Shown piece after piece: positions 6,341 to 7,413 of a DNA stretch of 7,413 nucleotides. The stretch covers positions 1 to 7,413 of the forward strand of contig DATLBY010000076.1 of the NCBI GenBank assembly GCA_035526665.1, given 5' to 3'. A model generated the notes under the pieces. It was not told where the DNA came from and did no database searches. It saw only the letters and a list, made by a program, of their open reading frames with translations. This DNA comes from DATLBY01 sp035526665. Lineage in GTDB: Bacteria; Acidobacteriota; Terriglobia; Bryobacterales; Bryobacteraceae. Position 1 is the stretch's first letter. Each line of letters opens with the position of its first letter. The translations under genes and the position numbers were made by a program.

Positions 6341-7413
6341 ATGCGGGAACGATCCACATTTGAGAGAGAAATCCGATCGGTGGCGTCACCCATTCCCAGC
6401 TTCCTGGCGTCCAACGTCTTCTTCCGGCTGCGTCTGCTGCGGTGTGCCGGCTGGAAAAAGATCCAGGATGGCATTCAAGAAGCCGTGGTCTCCGATCCAG
6501 CGGCCGCGCTGGTGAAGGGCCAGGCGATTACCGTCACGGTCCGCTACTACGAAGGCACAACACCGGCTGCGGCGCTGGCGTTCGCTGGAGTGCATGGAGA
6601 TGAAGACGAAGGCACTATCACAGCGACCTCGCTGCGGAATAAGCTGGACTCCGAGTACGCGGCCAAGCCGCAAAAGCGTTCCATCTTTCATACGTTTCTA
6701 ATCGAAAATTTGCGGGCCGCGCGCGACACGATTGATCCCGATTCGGCCAGCCGGCGCTGGGTCGACAAGATAGAGCCGAATCGGAATTTCCCGCTGGCGG
6801 GGGAAGGAATCGCGTCAGCCACCGCGCGCAAAGGGAAACTCGGGTTCGAGCTTGTGGACCCGGATGTGCGCCGCTTTCCCGACCTTTCACCCCGGAAGCC
6901 TACGGACTTCAAGGACGCAAGAGGCGGCAAGGAGGTGTCGACAACAATTCTGCCCGAGAATCGGATACTGATGAATCTGATCACCTGCATTCAGCCTTCG
7001 CGTGCTGTCAGTCTCCACTCACACGGCGTGAGCGCCAGGCGCGGAGACGGTCCGGGCGTGTTTGTGGATCCGCGCGGCGGCTTCGACACGGACCTGGATG
7101 CGCCATTCACCCATGAAGGCCGTGCCGACGACGTGCTGGCAGGCCGACTCTTGCAAGCGGCGCTCACCCAGTTGAAGAGCAGCAAACTTTCCAATGCGGA
7201 TCAGACAGAGGCTCTGCTAGGAAACCAGCCGGGGTCGGGGAATTACTTCGGAGAGACTGTTCACTATTCCTACGGAGCCGCCAAGGCACGGGGAACTTCC
7301 TTCGGCATGTGGGCTTCGACTCCGATCACGGGACAAGGCGCAGAGAACAGGCGCGCGATGCAGACCATCACGCTCGAGTTGCCGAAGTGGATCGAAAAAA
7401 GAAAACGGTCTCA
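6341..7413 (+). CDS. M14-type zinc carboxypeptidase/amidase with FERE leader, 3' truncated by the window
   Basis: 357 codons are visible and the frame is open at the right edge, so the stop lies outside. The zinc site of the M14/succinylglutamate desuccinylase superfamily is complete: FAGVHGDEDEG gives H85 and E88 (6593-6604), EPNRNFP (145-151) is the substrate-binding NR motif, and AVSLHSHG gives the third ligand H226 (7016-7018). TITLELP near the end contains the probable catalytic Glu346 (7376-7378). HGDE spacing resembles murein-peptide amidases such as MpaA, so a peptidoglycan-peptide substrate is plausible, matching the M15 neighbour. Residues 60-70 form a strand pair before the core. 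The start at 6341 lacks a Shine-Dalgarno site but lies 6 bp after the previous stop. It also gives MRERSTFEREI, nearly the same leader as the upstream M15 protein, which favours it over the GTG at 6380. There is no Sec signal. Since the catalytic Glu is already passed, little sequence is probably missing unless another domain follows. Confidence 0.87.
   Translation, partial: MRERSTFEREIRSVASPIPSFLASNVFFRLRLLRCAGWKKIQDGIQEAVVSDPAAALVKGQAITVTVRYYEGTTPAAALAFAGVHGDEDEGTITATSLRNKLDSEYAAKPQKRSIFHTFLIENLRAARDTIDPDSASRRWVDKIEPNRNFPLAGEGIASATARKGKLGFELVDPDVRRFPDLSPRKPTDFKDARGGKEVSTTILPENRILMNLITCIQPSRAVSLHSHGVSARRGDGPGVFVDPRGGFDTDLDAPFTHEGRADDVLAGRLLQAALTQLKSSKLSNADQTEALLGNQPGSGNYFGETVHYSYGAAKARGTSFGMWASTPITGQGAENRRAMQTITLELPKWIEKRKRS

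Noticed and set aside
5827..6363. 178-codon plus-strand frame overlapping the end of the fusion gene
   Set aside because: It overlaps the GHSGA and GHCE motifs in another frame and runs over the start of the M14 gene; composition is shadow-like.
6377..6433. Possible signal peptide in the M14 enzyme at residues 13-31
   Set aside because: The segment is interrupted by prolines and arginines and lacks a continuous hydrophobic core and a cleavage site, so it does not read as a Sec signal.

Overview
This 7.4-kb window is GC-rich bacterial DNA with every supported gene on the + strand and densely packed. The base composition, a YqjM-type old yellow enzyme and a run of large uncharacterised hydrolase genes would suit a soil or environmental bacterium such as an Acidobacteriota member. 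That placement is an inference from style only; no phylogenetic marker is present.

Layout. Positions 2-487 hold the 3' end of an NADPH:flavin oxidoreductase of the YqjM/NamA class, a housekeeping-type gene whose start lies outside the window. A 220-bp spacer follows with a perfect 8-bp inverted repeat. From 708 to the right edge there are five co-directional genes with spacings of 12, 28, 4 and 6 bp, which looks like one operon: (1) a 272-aa protein with a very acidic EFE-rich N-terminal third, a hydrophobic/Gly-Ala middle and a basic tail (708-1526); (2) a 416-aa predicted zinc metallopeptidase with an HEVGH motif (1539-2789); (3) a 422-aa protein of unknown family with a Cys/His cluster (2818-4086); (4) a 747-aa fusion of a short unusual leader, a peptidoglycan-binding-like segment, an M15 D,D-peptidase-like domain and a C-terminal alpha/beta-hydrolase-like domain (4091-6334); (5) an M14-type zinc carboxypeptidase/amidase that is open to the end of the window (6341 to beyond 7413).

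The most interesting feature is that the products of genes 1, 4 and 5, which have unrelated main domains, share short N-terminal motifs. Genes 4 and 5 both start M-R-[D/E]-R-x-x-F-E-R-E-[L/I], and genes 1 and 4 both contain REFESP. The motifs are written with different synonymous codons, so they are conserved as protein sequence. None of the hydrolases has a recognisable Sec or Tat signal although two belong to cell-wall-cutting families. The simplest inference is a set of effector enzymes carrying a common sorting or docking tag, with the acidic EFE protein as carrier, adaptor or co-cargo. The transport or assembly machine is not in this window, so its nature is open.

No tRNA, rRNA, CRISPR array, insertion sequence or phage gene was seen.
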